A DNA stretch of 64,000 bases from Prostheceraeus crozeri (GCA_907163375.1 CAJQUW010015655.1:62001-126000); one strand, 5' to 3'. Counted from the stretch's first letter, positions 55,001 through 63,150 are shown. The notes: generated by a model not told the origin, from the sequence alone. Numbers and translations: made by a program.

Positions 55001-56494
55001 TTAGCAGGATTAAAACATACAAATGTTAAACTTAAACATTATAAAGAAAATACATATGATAAATTATTATTTTTTGAATCTGGAATTAGAGGTGGAGTTT
55101 CATCAGTTTTAGGTAATAGATATGTTAAATGTTATAATAAGAAAGTAAATCCACAAGAATATGGAATAATGAAACCTTTATCTCCAGAAGAAAAAGAAAA
55201 AATATTAGAAATTTTTCGAACGAAACGAGAAGGAGTAGAACGTGAAAATGCAATTGATGAATTCATGAGAGAAAACTATTTATTATATTATGATTTTAAT
55301 AGCTTATATTCTTCTTGCATGATACAAGAATTACCAACAGGTGAAATGACATGGTGTAATAATCTTGTTTATCAAAGAACATATGATGGTGAAAATAATT
55401 TTGGTTATGTATATGAAGTTGATTTAGTATATCCTGATTATATAAAAGAAGCAATAAAATATTATCCTTTCTGTCCAGAAAACAAAATTCCCAATATAGA
55501 AGATTTTTCAGATTATCAAAAATCTATAATTCCGAAAAAATACAGACCAACAAAAAAACTTATGTTAACACAAGGTAATAAAGGAAAGTATGTTGTTGAA
55601 GGAAGAATGCTAGATTGGTATTTAAATCATGGCATGATTCTCACCAAAATACATCGAAAACTAGAGTATAGAAAATCTAAATGGTTAAAAAATTATATAG
55701 AGTTCAATATTGAAAAACGTAAAATAGCTAAAAGAAATAAAGATGATTTTGGAAACGTTTTCTTCAAATTAATGAATAATGCATTTTATGGTAAGACTTT
55801 AGAAAATGTGCGTAATAGACAAAATATTGAAATAGTTTATGATAGAGATAGATTTCAAAATTTAACAAGGAAACCTACATATAAAAGAACTACTAGATTC
55901 AGTGATGAACTTTGTGCTGTTCATCTAAGAAGAAGCATTGTAAAACATGATAAGTTTAATTTCATTGGTTTCACTATATTAGAATTAGCTAAACTATTTA
56001 TGTATAGTTTTATATATGATTATTTAGCACCTGCTTATGGCAAAAACTATAAATTACTCTTTACAGATACCGATTCTATTTTCTTAGAATTAACAGTACC
56101 ATATGGTTCTTCACTTGATGAAGAAATTAATAAAATAAAAGATATCATTCATCCTTCTGATTTATGTAAAGTAAAAGATGAATTAGAAGGAAATGAAGAT
56201 TTCATAACAGAAGCTATATTTTTAAAATCTAAATGTTACTGTTATGATACAACTAAAAATATTAAAACACATAAAACATTAAAAGGAATTTCAAAGGCAT
56301 CAGTGGCTAATCAAATAACATTTCAAGATTATAAAAATGCATTATTTAATAATGAAATAAAAACAGCATGTAATTATAGACTTAATTCAAAAAAACATAA
56401 AATGTATTTAAAAGAAGAACATAAATTAGCATTAGATCCATTTGATGATAAAAGAAAAATTTTACCTGATGGAATAACTACTTTACCTTTTTAA
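52058..56494 (+). CDS. Protein-primed DNA polymerase B (pPolB) with long N-terminal region
   Basis: 1,478 aa, the replication enzyme of the element. In order: a C2H2-like finger (4-26, CVLCEKKL..SYQSH..SKMH); a duplicated EAVTDIKYLF segment (about 77-130); an OTU-like cysteine-protease-type region as known in Polinton polymerases (about 240-390, starting DNYCFLWSI, with a downstream YMHHNIFY); a coiled coil (about 405-535); and a second finger (557-578). Then come the exonuclease (CDFEAYN, about 614; YDFHLV, about 800; YLEIDVL, about 943) with an intervening VKDHDHLNGLYRGAAHNSCN His-Cys segment, and the polymerase: motif A YDFNSLYS (about 1079), motif B KLMNNAFYGK (about 1237) and motif C DTDS (about 1337). 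The frame is intact over 4.4 kb. GC-rich hairpins at 53,937-53,962 lie in the linker before the exonuclease. Confidence 0.95.
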   Translation: MKKFYCVLCEKKLQTKRSYQSHLQSKMHLQNVERVDEGNILKLNSYKNYLETLPTDIKVKKMFDDYSHSEYKKFFNSEDEAVTDIKYLFSDTDEFNEIDEFDEAVTDIKYLFNESVESVEYNETDKTFSDILTNFYNIFKKSFKCYMNVEVLYTKNGPDGIPEEIIQGHFTNSQEIHNVNDIQPIFESMILKLENCIIEAQLRESGWRFVKIISKKIVIDKYKNNTGGSYVPLPFSSPQLINIKNEDNYCFLWSIIAHLHPAKYHKERLSHYNKEEYISEFDLSDGLDEFPYDYNRLLKFHKKNKNLIEVNVFELNVNYVSIGKITPLYSDSKKFYLNSKNLCQSEIVYNDRGNYMHHNIFYQGNIICTEKFELVKTLSPIMINHNNYKGRTDDYNYKYSSLSSEYQQKLENLNKSLQKCKIDYQQQTKMLLQEYGHKYQNKIETIQKLNEENNKELNNEENETKQKINESLKKCLQQYKEQYDKEYSYQLQILNQNYYQNTFNLTNEINETHEIYKDEFEKLEQSKQPAQANILYYQGHFILCKDVSIFTKTSDNKNFPCLQCMTSFRTLEEMNRHLENCQQNEAVQNTFPKDDYLEYNKWYFKNKVPFTIYCDFEAYNVNMTQNRTESSRASPDSENYNSEKSAPGKSAPGKSSTEQSKEKYLFEQKPLCWGMYIHSNYPELFKSEYLQYYGEDSSEMFTKKVEELQGRFSQLLETNKPMIPLTDEERKEFYDEINCYYCGKGFTNKYKTGRGRYIDKVKDHDHLNGLYRGAAHNSCNLNANKFKYNFVPLYFYNGSKYDFHLVMKDLFSSEKLHQQKINVLCKQEEEYFSMQLGCIRILDAFRFFTPYSLDVMGKTLKPEQCKILNKYNLKPLKGIFPYEYITGDFNSVNKIMEEEQLPPINKFKSTLKQSQLSDEDYAEAEKNWRELNCKTMYDYTMKYLEIDVLILADLFENFRDMCLEYYGIDPCYCYSTPGLTWLAGLKHTNVKLKHYKENTYDKLLFFESGIRGGVSSVLGNRYVKCYNKKVNPQEYGIMKPLSPEEKEKILEIFRTKREGVERENAIDEFMRENYLLYYDFNSLYSSCMIQELPTGEMTWCNNLVYQRTYDGENNFGYVYEVDLVYPDYIKEAIKYYPFCPENKIPNIEDFSDYQKSIIPKKYRPTKKLMLTQGNKGKYVVEGRMLDWYLNHGMILTKIHRKLEYRKSKWLKNYIEFNIEKRKIAKRNKDDFGNVFFKLMNNAFYGKTLENVRNRQNIEIVYDRDRFQNLTRKPTYKRTTRFSDELCAVHLRRSIVKHDKFNFIGFTILELAKLFMYSFIYDYLAPAYGKNYKLLFTDTDSIFLELTVPYGSSLDEEINKIKDIIHPSDLCKVKDELEGNEDFITEAIFLKSKCYCYDTTKNIKTHKTLKGISKASVANQITFQDYKNALFNNEIKTACNYRLNSKKHKMYLKEEHKLALDPFDDKRKILPDGITTLPF

Positions 56495-56571
56495 TTTTCT
56501 AATTTCTATTTTCTAAGTATAACAATATAACAATATAAAAATATAAAATATTATAAAATTATCATATAAAA

Positions 56572-57408
56572 ATGGATAAAGTTAGAGCTGATAATTTTAA
56601 AAGAATAAAACAATTAGACGAATTAATAAAACAAAGAAATATTATGAAAGAAAATCATCTTCAACATAGAATGACAAAAGGTGGTATTCAATCTGATATG
56701 TTTGATAAATTAAAAATAACTGAAGAAGTAAAAACTGATTATGAAAAAACTGTCGAACCATTTAAAACTCTTGAAAAGGAACTTAATGAAAAACGTGTTG
56801 ATATAGCGGATCCTGTACTTAAAACACTATTAGATGACTATGGTTTATTAGAGGCAAACATAGATAAAAAATTACCAAAATCTATGTTATTCGAACATTC
56901 TACTTTCCTTTTAGATAAAAAATTATTTGCAAGATTTTATCTTGGTGGTAAAGAAATATTTCCACAACCTTTACGAGGATTAATTTTTACTCCAGATAAA
57001 AAACCTATTAGTTTAGATAGAAATTTTGTTGATCTTTTAAGAGGAGCAGATTTAAAAAATTATGCTGTAGAAGATCTAATAAAATATAAAACTATATTAG
57101 ATAGAGTTGGCACAGTAAAAACTCTTAGACGTTATAAACAATTAGAAAATTTATTATCAACGGGAGTTAAAGTAGGGAAAGGTTTATCTGAAAAACAGAA
57201 AACAAAAAAACAGAAAACAGAAACAACCATATTTTTACCAGATGATCCACAAGAATTACTAAATAGATTAAATATTTTAATATCTGCAATAAAAGAAGGA
57301 CATAATTCTAGTTTCAATGAAATTCATGCTATATTGAAAAGACTGTTAGAAAAAAAGATTCTAAATGAAGAGGATAATAAAAGTGTAGCTGAAATATGTT
57401 GTTTCTAA
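56572..57408 (+). CDS. Conserved Polinton protein of unknown function (PX/PY type?)
   Basis: 278 aa, between polymerase and penton genes on the same strand. The N-terminal ~32 residues match the 57-aa mini-protein at 47,913-48,086. The middle has KLFARFYLGGKEIFPQPLRGLIFTPDKKPISLDRNFVDLLRG, then DLIKYKTILDRV, and a basic KQKTKKQKTET patch. This spacing resembles the widespread Polinton proteins of unknown function that accompany the capsid genes, but I cannot assign a named family with certainty. There are no membrane segments. ATG follows 'catataaaa'. Confidence 0.6.
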   Translation: MDKVRADNFKRIKQLDELIKQRNIMKENHLQHRMTKGGIQSDMFDKLKITEEVKTDYEKTVEPFKTLEKELNEKRVDIADPVLKTLLDDYGLLEANIDKKLPKSMLFEHSTFLLDKKLFARFYLGGKEIFPQPLRGLIFTPDKKPISLDRNFVDLLRGADLKNYAVEDLIKYKTILDRVGTVKTLRRYKQLENLLSTGVKVGKGLSEKQKTKKQKTETTIFLPDDPQELLNRLNILISAIKEGHNSSFNEIHAILKRLLEKKILNEEDNKSVAEICCF

Positions 57409-57448
57409 TTTTTTATAAAAAATATTTATTTAATTTTTTAGTTTAAAA

Positions 57449-58237
57449 ATGTGTTCAGCAGATTTAGACAAAATTAATAATCATTTACAAAATTTAACAG
57501 AGATTTTGGGTTCATCAAAATTTAGTACGACGTTAAAAATTATAACAACTACTTCATCACACACTTGTAATTTAGAACCCATTCTACATTTAGAACAAAA
57601 TAAAAATTATCAAATTGCATTGACTAGTTTCTCCACATTTAACACTATTCAAAACGTTATCAAAGATGTGAATGATCAATTTAGATATTCTACTGATAAA
57701 GGCAAAACATGGAAAATATTAACTTTTCTTCCTGGTTCTTACGAAGTTGAAACAATATCAAATGAAATTAAGAGACATTTAGGTATACCATTTAAAGATA
57801 AGAAACAATTACATTTTGCAGTTGAACCGGCAGTTAATAAATTTTCTCTTACTTTAGACGAAAATCATCAAGTTGATTTTAATCATGATAGATCATTGTC
57901 AAAGCTATTAGGATTTAATAAACAAACCTATAGTCAAGGTTATCATTTAGGTGAGAAGATTCCAAAAATAACTGAAATAAATTCAATTGTTGTACATTGT
58001 GACATTATTGAAGGAGGATATATAAATGGTAAATTATCAAATTTAATATTCAGTTTTCCAGCTTTTACTGTACCCATTGGTTATAGATTAAATGTATTTC
58101 CACAAACATTAATATATTTTCCTATTACAAGAAAAACTATTAACAACATTAACATTAAAATCACTGATGAAAAAGGACAAGAAATAAATTTTGGAGGTGA
58201 AGAGATTATGATAGATCTTTTGGTACGGGAGGTATAA
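57449..58237 (+). CDS. Minor capsid protein, penton-like single jelly-roll
   Basis: 262 aa, the usual size of the Polinton minor capsid protein that forms pentamers at the vertices. Characteristic elements are NYQIALTSFSTFNTIQNV near the start, the WKILTFLPGSYEVETISNEI segment, VDFNHDRSLSKLLGF, then INSIVVHCDIIEGGYINGK and PIGYRLNVFPQTLIYFPITRKTINNINIKITDEKGQEINFGGEEI. The order and spacing match the family throughout and the frame is intact. It lies between the unknown 278-aa gene and the second ATPase. Confidence 0.88.
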   Translation: MCSADLDKINNHLQNLTEILGSSKFSTTLKIITTTSSHTCNLEPILHLEQNKNYQIALTSFSTFNTIQNVIKDVNDQFRYSTDKGKTWKILTFLPGSYEVETISNEIKRHLGIPFKDKKQLHFAVEPAVNKFSLTLDENHQVDFNHDRSLSKLLGFNKQTYSQGYHLGEKIPKITEINSIVVHCDIIEGGYINGKLSNLIFSFPAFTVPIGYRLNVFPQTLIYFPITRKTINNINIKITDEKGQEINFGGEEIMIDLLVREV

Positions 58238-58388
58238 ACTCCCACGCGAAGCTAGAGAAGTTTAATTTTTTTATCATTTTTCATTATTAACCTTATTAAT
58301 CTTATTAATCTTATTATTAGAAACAAAAAATAAACTTAAATTAAAATTTTATTTTTATTTTTTTGTTTCTAAAAACACTAATTCAATA

Positions 58389-59176
58389 ATGGATGAATTT
58401 ATTACTTTAAAAATGAATGAAATGTCTTTAAATAAAAAAAACTTAAATTTAATCATCATCCAAATTTATCTAATAAAGTTTTAGCAGTTATTTGCGGAAG
58501 ATCAGGATGTGGAAAAACATATCTATTATTTAAAATTTTAACGACTCCAAATTTTTTGGATTATAACAATCTTATAATTTATACAACAACGGCAGAACAA
58601 CCCGTCTATCAATTTTTAAAATATGGATTTGAAAATAATCTTACAAAAACAGCAATTGCTTCTCTATTCGAAGAATATGAAAAATCTGAATATGAAGAAG
58701 AAATAAATTTGTGGTGTGAAGAAGCAGCAAAAAATAAACATTTAGTTGAATCCAATAAAAATAAGCATATAAAAATACAATTAATAGATGATAGTGGTAA
58801 TATGCAAGATCCTAGTAAACTAGATAAAACAATGAAACATTGTGTAATTTTTGATGATTGTGTTAATGACAGAAATCAGTCAGTTCAAAGAAATTATTTC
58901 ACAAGAGGTAGACATAATAACTGTAGTGTATTTTATTTGACACAAAGTATGTATTCATTAGATGGAAGTGTTATTAGAAAGAATGCAAATATATTTATAC
59001 TATTTGAAATAAATGCAAGAAACTTAAGTGATTTGTTAAGAGATTTATGTATAAGAGATAAAGATGAATTTAAACAATCGTGTAATAATGCTTGGTCAAA
59101 AGATTATGGATTTATCACAATTAATATTGATAAAAAAATTCATGAAAGAGTTATCGAACAATTGTTTACCGAGTAA
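58389..59176 (+). pseudogene. Genome-packaging ATPase (A32/FtsK-like), frameshifted at an A-run
   Basis: An ATG at 58,389 starts a short frame that ends after about 31 codons. The Walker A region (GRSGCGKT, about 58,493-58,520) is in a different frame that stays open to 59,176. The switch point falls by an A8 run near 58,434-58,441, so one base appears lost or gained. The downstream part has Walker B (CVIFDDCVND) and the RNYFTRGRHNNCSVFYLTQSMYSLD sensor motif typical of Polinton packaging ATPases, which pump the genome into capsids. The first in-frame ATG of the open part (58,556) lies after Walker A, so initiation there would give an inactive protein. The lesion may be a homopolymer sequencing error. 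Confidence 0.82.
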
Positions 59177-59245
59177 TAAAAATATACAAATATAATGTTT
59201 TAATATTTTATTTTTTATTATCAGCTTTAATTTTGTCTATTTTTT

Positions 59246-59440
59246 TTAAAATATAATATTTGAATTTTGTGGTAACATTGGTATACAGCAAAAACATTTT
59301 ACTGAACAAATTATTTTTTTATTGCTTTGTTGTTTGACATCTTTTCGTTTAAAGTTTTCACGTTTAAAGTTTTCACGTTTAAAATTTTCACGTTTAAAAT
59401 TTTCTCGTTTAAAATTTTCTCGTATTAAGTTTTGTTTAAT
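59246..59440 (-). other. 15-bp repeat block, ENFKR-encoding frame past the end-gene stop
   Basis: Five 15-bp units (59,346-59,420) on the minus strand encode ENFKR repeats in an open frame of about 60 codons. The frame ends in a cysteine cluster and is shifted relative to the upstream 221-aa gene, which stops at 59,425. It may be the lost C-terminal extension of that gene. No start codon of its own was seen. Confidence 0.4.
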
Positions 59441-60090
59441 AAAGTTTTGTCTAATAAAGTTTTTAGCGCTTCTAAAAAAATTTTATCATCACTAAAAGTT
59501 TTACCATCACTAGAAATTTTACCATCCTTTTTATTTTTATCATCAACTTTTTCTGTCTGTGATTGAAATGATATTTGATTTACTTCATTAGCTATTTGAT
59601 CAAATTTTTCAATCTCATCTAACGTAATAACATTATCATCACATACTCTTTGAAAGTAGTAATGTAGTTTATCATATACTTCTTTAATATGTAAATGCTT
59701 AGTTTTTAATGATTTTCGTTTCTTAGTTATTAAAGATTTTTCTAACATTGTAGCAAGTGAAGTTGCAAAAACACCCGTACCTGTTAAAGCTGTAGCAACT
59801 ACTGGAATTACTAAAACACCTGAAGATATAACAATTGTTAAAGCACCTAAACTTATTGTTAAGAATATGCCAATTCCTTGTGTTACATTCTTAACTTTAG
59901 ACCATCTCTTTCTTAATTTTTTATAATGCTCTAATCTTAATAATAATTGAGATTCCTTATCTTTCATATACCTAACTCTATCTTTGTGTTTTTCAATATT
60001 TAATTCACTTATTTTTAATTGAGATAACGAAGGATATATTCTTGAGGTTCCTTCCATTTCTGAAGTTCCTTCCACTTTTGTTTCTTCCAT
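59425..60090 (-). CDS. Two-TM coiled-coil protein at the Polinton right end
   Basis: 221 aa. The N-terminal ~26 residues (MEETKVEGTSE repeats) lie in the terminal inverted repeat. A charged helix follows (HKDRVRYMKDKESQLLLRLEHYKKLRKRW). Two hydrophobic segments (about residues 72-118: GIGIFLTISLGALTIVISSGVLVIPVVATALTG...) come next, then a basic KKRKSLKTKHLHIKE helix and an acidic CDDNVITLDEIEKF segment that resembles an EF-hand-like or 'DGxIsdeEF' motif. Proteins with this plan (helix, Gly-rich double membrane segment, KKH helix, D-x-x-I-x-x-x-E-F) are common in animal Polintons, with no known function. It points inward from the right end. Confidence 0.7.
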   Translation of the reverse strand: MEETKVEGTSEMEGTSRIYPSLSQLKISELNIEKHKDRVRYMKDKESQLLLRLEHYKKLRKRWSKVKNVTQGIGIFLTISLGALTIVISSGVLVIPVVATALTGTGVFATSLATMLEKSLITKKRKSLKTKHLHIKEVYDKLHYYFQRVCDDNVITLDEIEKFDQIANEVNQISFQSQTEKVDDKNKKDGKISSDGKTFSDDKIFLEALKTLLDKTLLNKT

Positions 60091-60672
60091 TTTTAAAGAA
60101 ATATTTTTAACGGCGAAGCCCTGGAAGACATCTCCGATGTCCAGCTAGTCACATGATATATTTTAAAAACCTGAAAGATGGATAAAATTCATGAATTTGA
60201 AATTCTCAACTTTTATGATTTTTTTCGGTGTCCTAGAACGGTCATGATTTTGGCAGGGGTGAAAAATGACATAATCACAAATTTGAGATTCTTAACTTTT
60301 ATGATTTTCAGTGTCCTGGAACGGTCATGATTTTGGGGGGTGAAAAATGTCATAATCACAAATTTGAGATTTTGAAAAATTTGAAAAATTGGGTATTTTT
60401 AAAAACGCCCAAATCGGAGCGAAGCTCCTCTGGCTTTAGCCGATTTATGAATTTAGGTCTTCATAACCTGAAAAAGGGTTCAAATACATGAATTTATGTC
60501 GTTTTTAAAAGTACCATTTTTCAAAAAATGGTACTTTTTTGAATGGACTAAATTCATGAATTTAGGTCTTAAAAACCTGAAAAAGGGACTAAATTCATAA
60601 ATTTATGTCGTTTTTAAAAGTACTAATTTTTTTGATTTTATGGTGTCCTGGAACGGTCTTTTGTCCATTACT
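60014..60672 (-). repeat. Polinton right terminal inverted repeat
   Basis: Inverse of the left repeat. The start codon and first ~26 codons of the 221-aa end gene lie inside it, so that gene's promoter is within the repeat. Confidence 0.95.
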
Positions 60673-60678
60673 GTCATC
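60673..60678. other. Polinton 6-bp target duplication, right (GTCATC)
   Basis: Exact match to 41,560-41,565. Confidence 0.93.
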
Positions 60679-60710
60679 TCCTCAAGGGACAACGCAATAG
60701 CCAGAGCTTA

Positions 60711-61798
60711 CGTGGTGAGATCAAAAATGATTTAGACTCGACCAGAAGGAATAATGCTACGACTTAGATATTTCACACTGGATGACTAATGAGTATATAG
60801 GCAACAAATATCGTATTGATAACTTTCATTGATATTTTTTTCTTTAGTATTTTTATCGATTTTAAATATTTAGTATTTTTCAGCATTTTAGTTGATTTTT
60901 GCCATACATTTCCTTTCTTGATAGTATTTTGACGGATACATTTACTTCGAACATGACTTGCATAAACTTCAATAGGGTCTGAGTTGTATTCATCAATGTA
61001 TTCAGTTGCTTTGATTGTTATAACAATCACGAGCAGTACCGAGTGTGAGTTGTGTTCAAAGGTCAGTTGATGCTGACAATCTTCTGGAACAGCTGCGGCA
61101 TTGTTCATATGGATTTCGTCGACCGACATCAGCGACTGAATGCCGAGTACTACTGTGAGCAACTTCGTAAAGCTCGTCAAAGTGTTCGAAAATCCCGCAA
61201 CCAGAATCTTCATCTACTACACGACAACGCGCCCATCCATACTGCAGCGACCACTACAACTGCAATTGAGGACTCAGACTTTCATGTGCTTCCTCATCCC
61301 CATAGCTCCGACTTAGCTCCAAGTGACTATTTCCTATTCCGCTAACTAAAGCATCATCTCAGGGGAGAGCGTTTTGTTAATAGTGAGGATGTGAAAGATG
61401 CAGTGATGGAATTTTTCAATTCCAGAAGTCGAGACTTTTTCCACGAGGCTTTTCGAGAGCTTCCTAAAAGGTGGAGCAAGTGTGTAGAGAATGAGGGGAT
61501 TACATTGAGAAGAAATGACTTGTATTTACTTTTGAAATTAACATTTTGTGGATTAGCTGTTGTACTTTTGTGGCATATATTCAGAGGGAAGTTAAGGAAA
61601 TGTATGGAAAAAATCAATTAAAATGCTGAAAAATACTAAATATTTAAAATCGATAAAAATACTAAAGAAAAAAATATCAATGAAAGTTATCAATACGATA
61701 TTTGTTGCCTATATACCCATTAGTCATCCAGTGTGAAATATCTAAGTCGTAGCATTATTCCTTCTGGTCGAGTCTAAATCATTTTTGATCTCACCACG
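60711..61798. mobile_element. mariner element with ~205-bp inverted repeats, truncated inside
   Basis: Ends CGTGGTGAGATC and inverse, flanked by TA on both sides (60,709-60,710 and 61,799-61,800), the Tc1/mariner target. Inverted repeats 60,711-60,915 and 61,594-61,798 are near-identical. The inside carries only the C-terminal part of a mariner transposase. It lies 38 bases to the right of the Polinton end and does not interrupt it. Confidence 0.85.
61052..61621 (+). pseudogene. mariner transposase, C-terminal part with stop
   Basis: Reads LTIFWNSCGIVHMDFV, NAEYYCEQLRK, LLHDNAPIHTA (second catalytic Asp) and DLAPSDYFLF (third Asp), then a TAA just after FR at 61,343-61,345. The same frame continues with the LRGERF, V.DAVMEFF and F.ELPKRWSKCVE C-terminal motifs to 61,621. 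The N-terminal helix-turn-helix and the first catalytic Asp block are absent, so it cannot be autonomous. Confidence 0.85.
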
Positions 61799-61800
61799 TA

Positions 61801-62341
61801 TATCAATCAACGGTTAAATATACACTACCCAGCTAGGCAGAATGAGTTGCAGGCGTTTCAGCGTTAGGTGATTCAGTGCCAATATTCACTGGCCACATTA
61901 TAGGTAAGGTACTGGAATTACATTTCAATTCCACTTAGATATTTTAAATTTAGCAGAGCTAACTCACATCGCCTTATGTTCCAATTTTTAAGAAAATGCG
62001 AGGCGACTGTTCCTCCTGCTCGCATATACAGTCATCCCCGGTGCAGGTCGTTTTCAGCGCGCTATGTTTGACCGCTTTCGCGTGACAAATCAATATCATC
62101 AACGGCAACTAACCATATACTTTCTGATGTCTAGAAAGGGTGAGAATTTCCCGACATTACGATGTGTTTTTGTGACAAGACGTGTTTTTGTGGCTAAGAA
62201 CAACGTCAGTGAATATTGGAGCTGAATCGCCGGCAAACCGGCGGTTTGCCTGAAATTTCTCATTTTACCTGAATCTTTTTATTAATTTCATATTGGGGGG
62301 GTGTTACGGTCCCCCACACCCCCCCGGTCGCGACGCCTCTG
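61801..62341. other. No gene recognised
   Basis: Host-like spacer with a C/G run (62,297-62,330: gggggggtgttacggtcccccacacccccc) directly before the second 809-bp repeat. No frame or element end recognised. Confidence 0.45.
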
Positions 62342-63150
62342 GTCACATCAATCACGTATAAACGAATTATGGAATTCTACCGAATCTGGGTGTTCGAGTC
62401 AAATGCATTACTCTGCATTCATTGGAGAACGCTCATCATCTGATTGCAGTCTTGTCTGAGCGTTAGCCATCTGCTACTGTTGACATAGTAGACTCTCTGA
62501 CATAAAGCAAATCCAGGAACAATTGGGTTGCGCTTCCCTTTCTATATTTAGATACCGCGCCTCGATCAAGAATCGCCTAGAATTTCATTGCAAAAATTGG
62601 AGAAGGCAAAGCATCATGTCTATCTGAAAATCCAATATTGGTGTGGGCGCGTGCGCTTACTGCATCACACGCACACAACTCTCTTTCGCTCTGTCTGAAC
62701 ATCAATGCTCCGTCTGAACACACGACCAGCTTGTGTGTCCAATTGTTCAAAGAAAACAGCTGTGATTCGAGAACATGCTGCAGAACTGTTCACTCTGAGG
62801 TTGAGCGTCTGATTTTGAGACGGAAAGCTGTGCACAGCTATCACGAGAAGTTATCGAATTTAAATGAATGATGGCACTTTTCATTTTTATAATTGTTGGA
62901 AAATTATTTTTTGAGGATGCGCCGAAGTCCTCGCAGGTACGGAGAAGACGCCACTGTTATTCAAATATCAAAATAATGCTTAATGAAGCAGTGAAGTCTC
63001 ATCATGATGAAAAAAGTAACTTCACATAACTCGTCAAATAAGATAAATCGCCATGTTTGGCATCTCCCGATGGGTGACTTGCTATCCGAGTACTACTGTA
63101 GTAGGTAACTTTGGGAGTGATTGAATAATAGAAACATCATATTCAGGGGT
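62342..63150 (+). repeat. 809-bp dispersed repeat, copy B
   Basis: Direct, equal-length copy of 40,197-41,005 with only a handful of substitutions. Confidence 0.9.

Larger units (their letters stand above)
41566..60672. mobile_element. Polinton/Maverick (virus-like self-synthesising transposon)
   Basis: A 19,107-bp element with termini AGTAATGGAC...GTCCATTACT, terminal inverted repeats of 706 and 659 bp and a perfect 6-bp target duplication. It encodes the Polinton core set: protein-primed PolB, retroviral-type integrase, adenain protease, packaging ATPase, double-jelly-roll major capsid and penton-like minor capsid proteins. The left half is mainly transcribed leftward (49,116 to 43,705) and the right half rightward (49,205 to 59,176). 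One gene at each end points inward. It is markedly more AT-rich than its flanks. A matching target duplication and near-identical repeats mean recent insertion, although several genes carry small lesions. It may equally be described as an integrated adintovirus-like virus. Confidence 0.96.
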
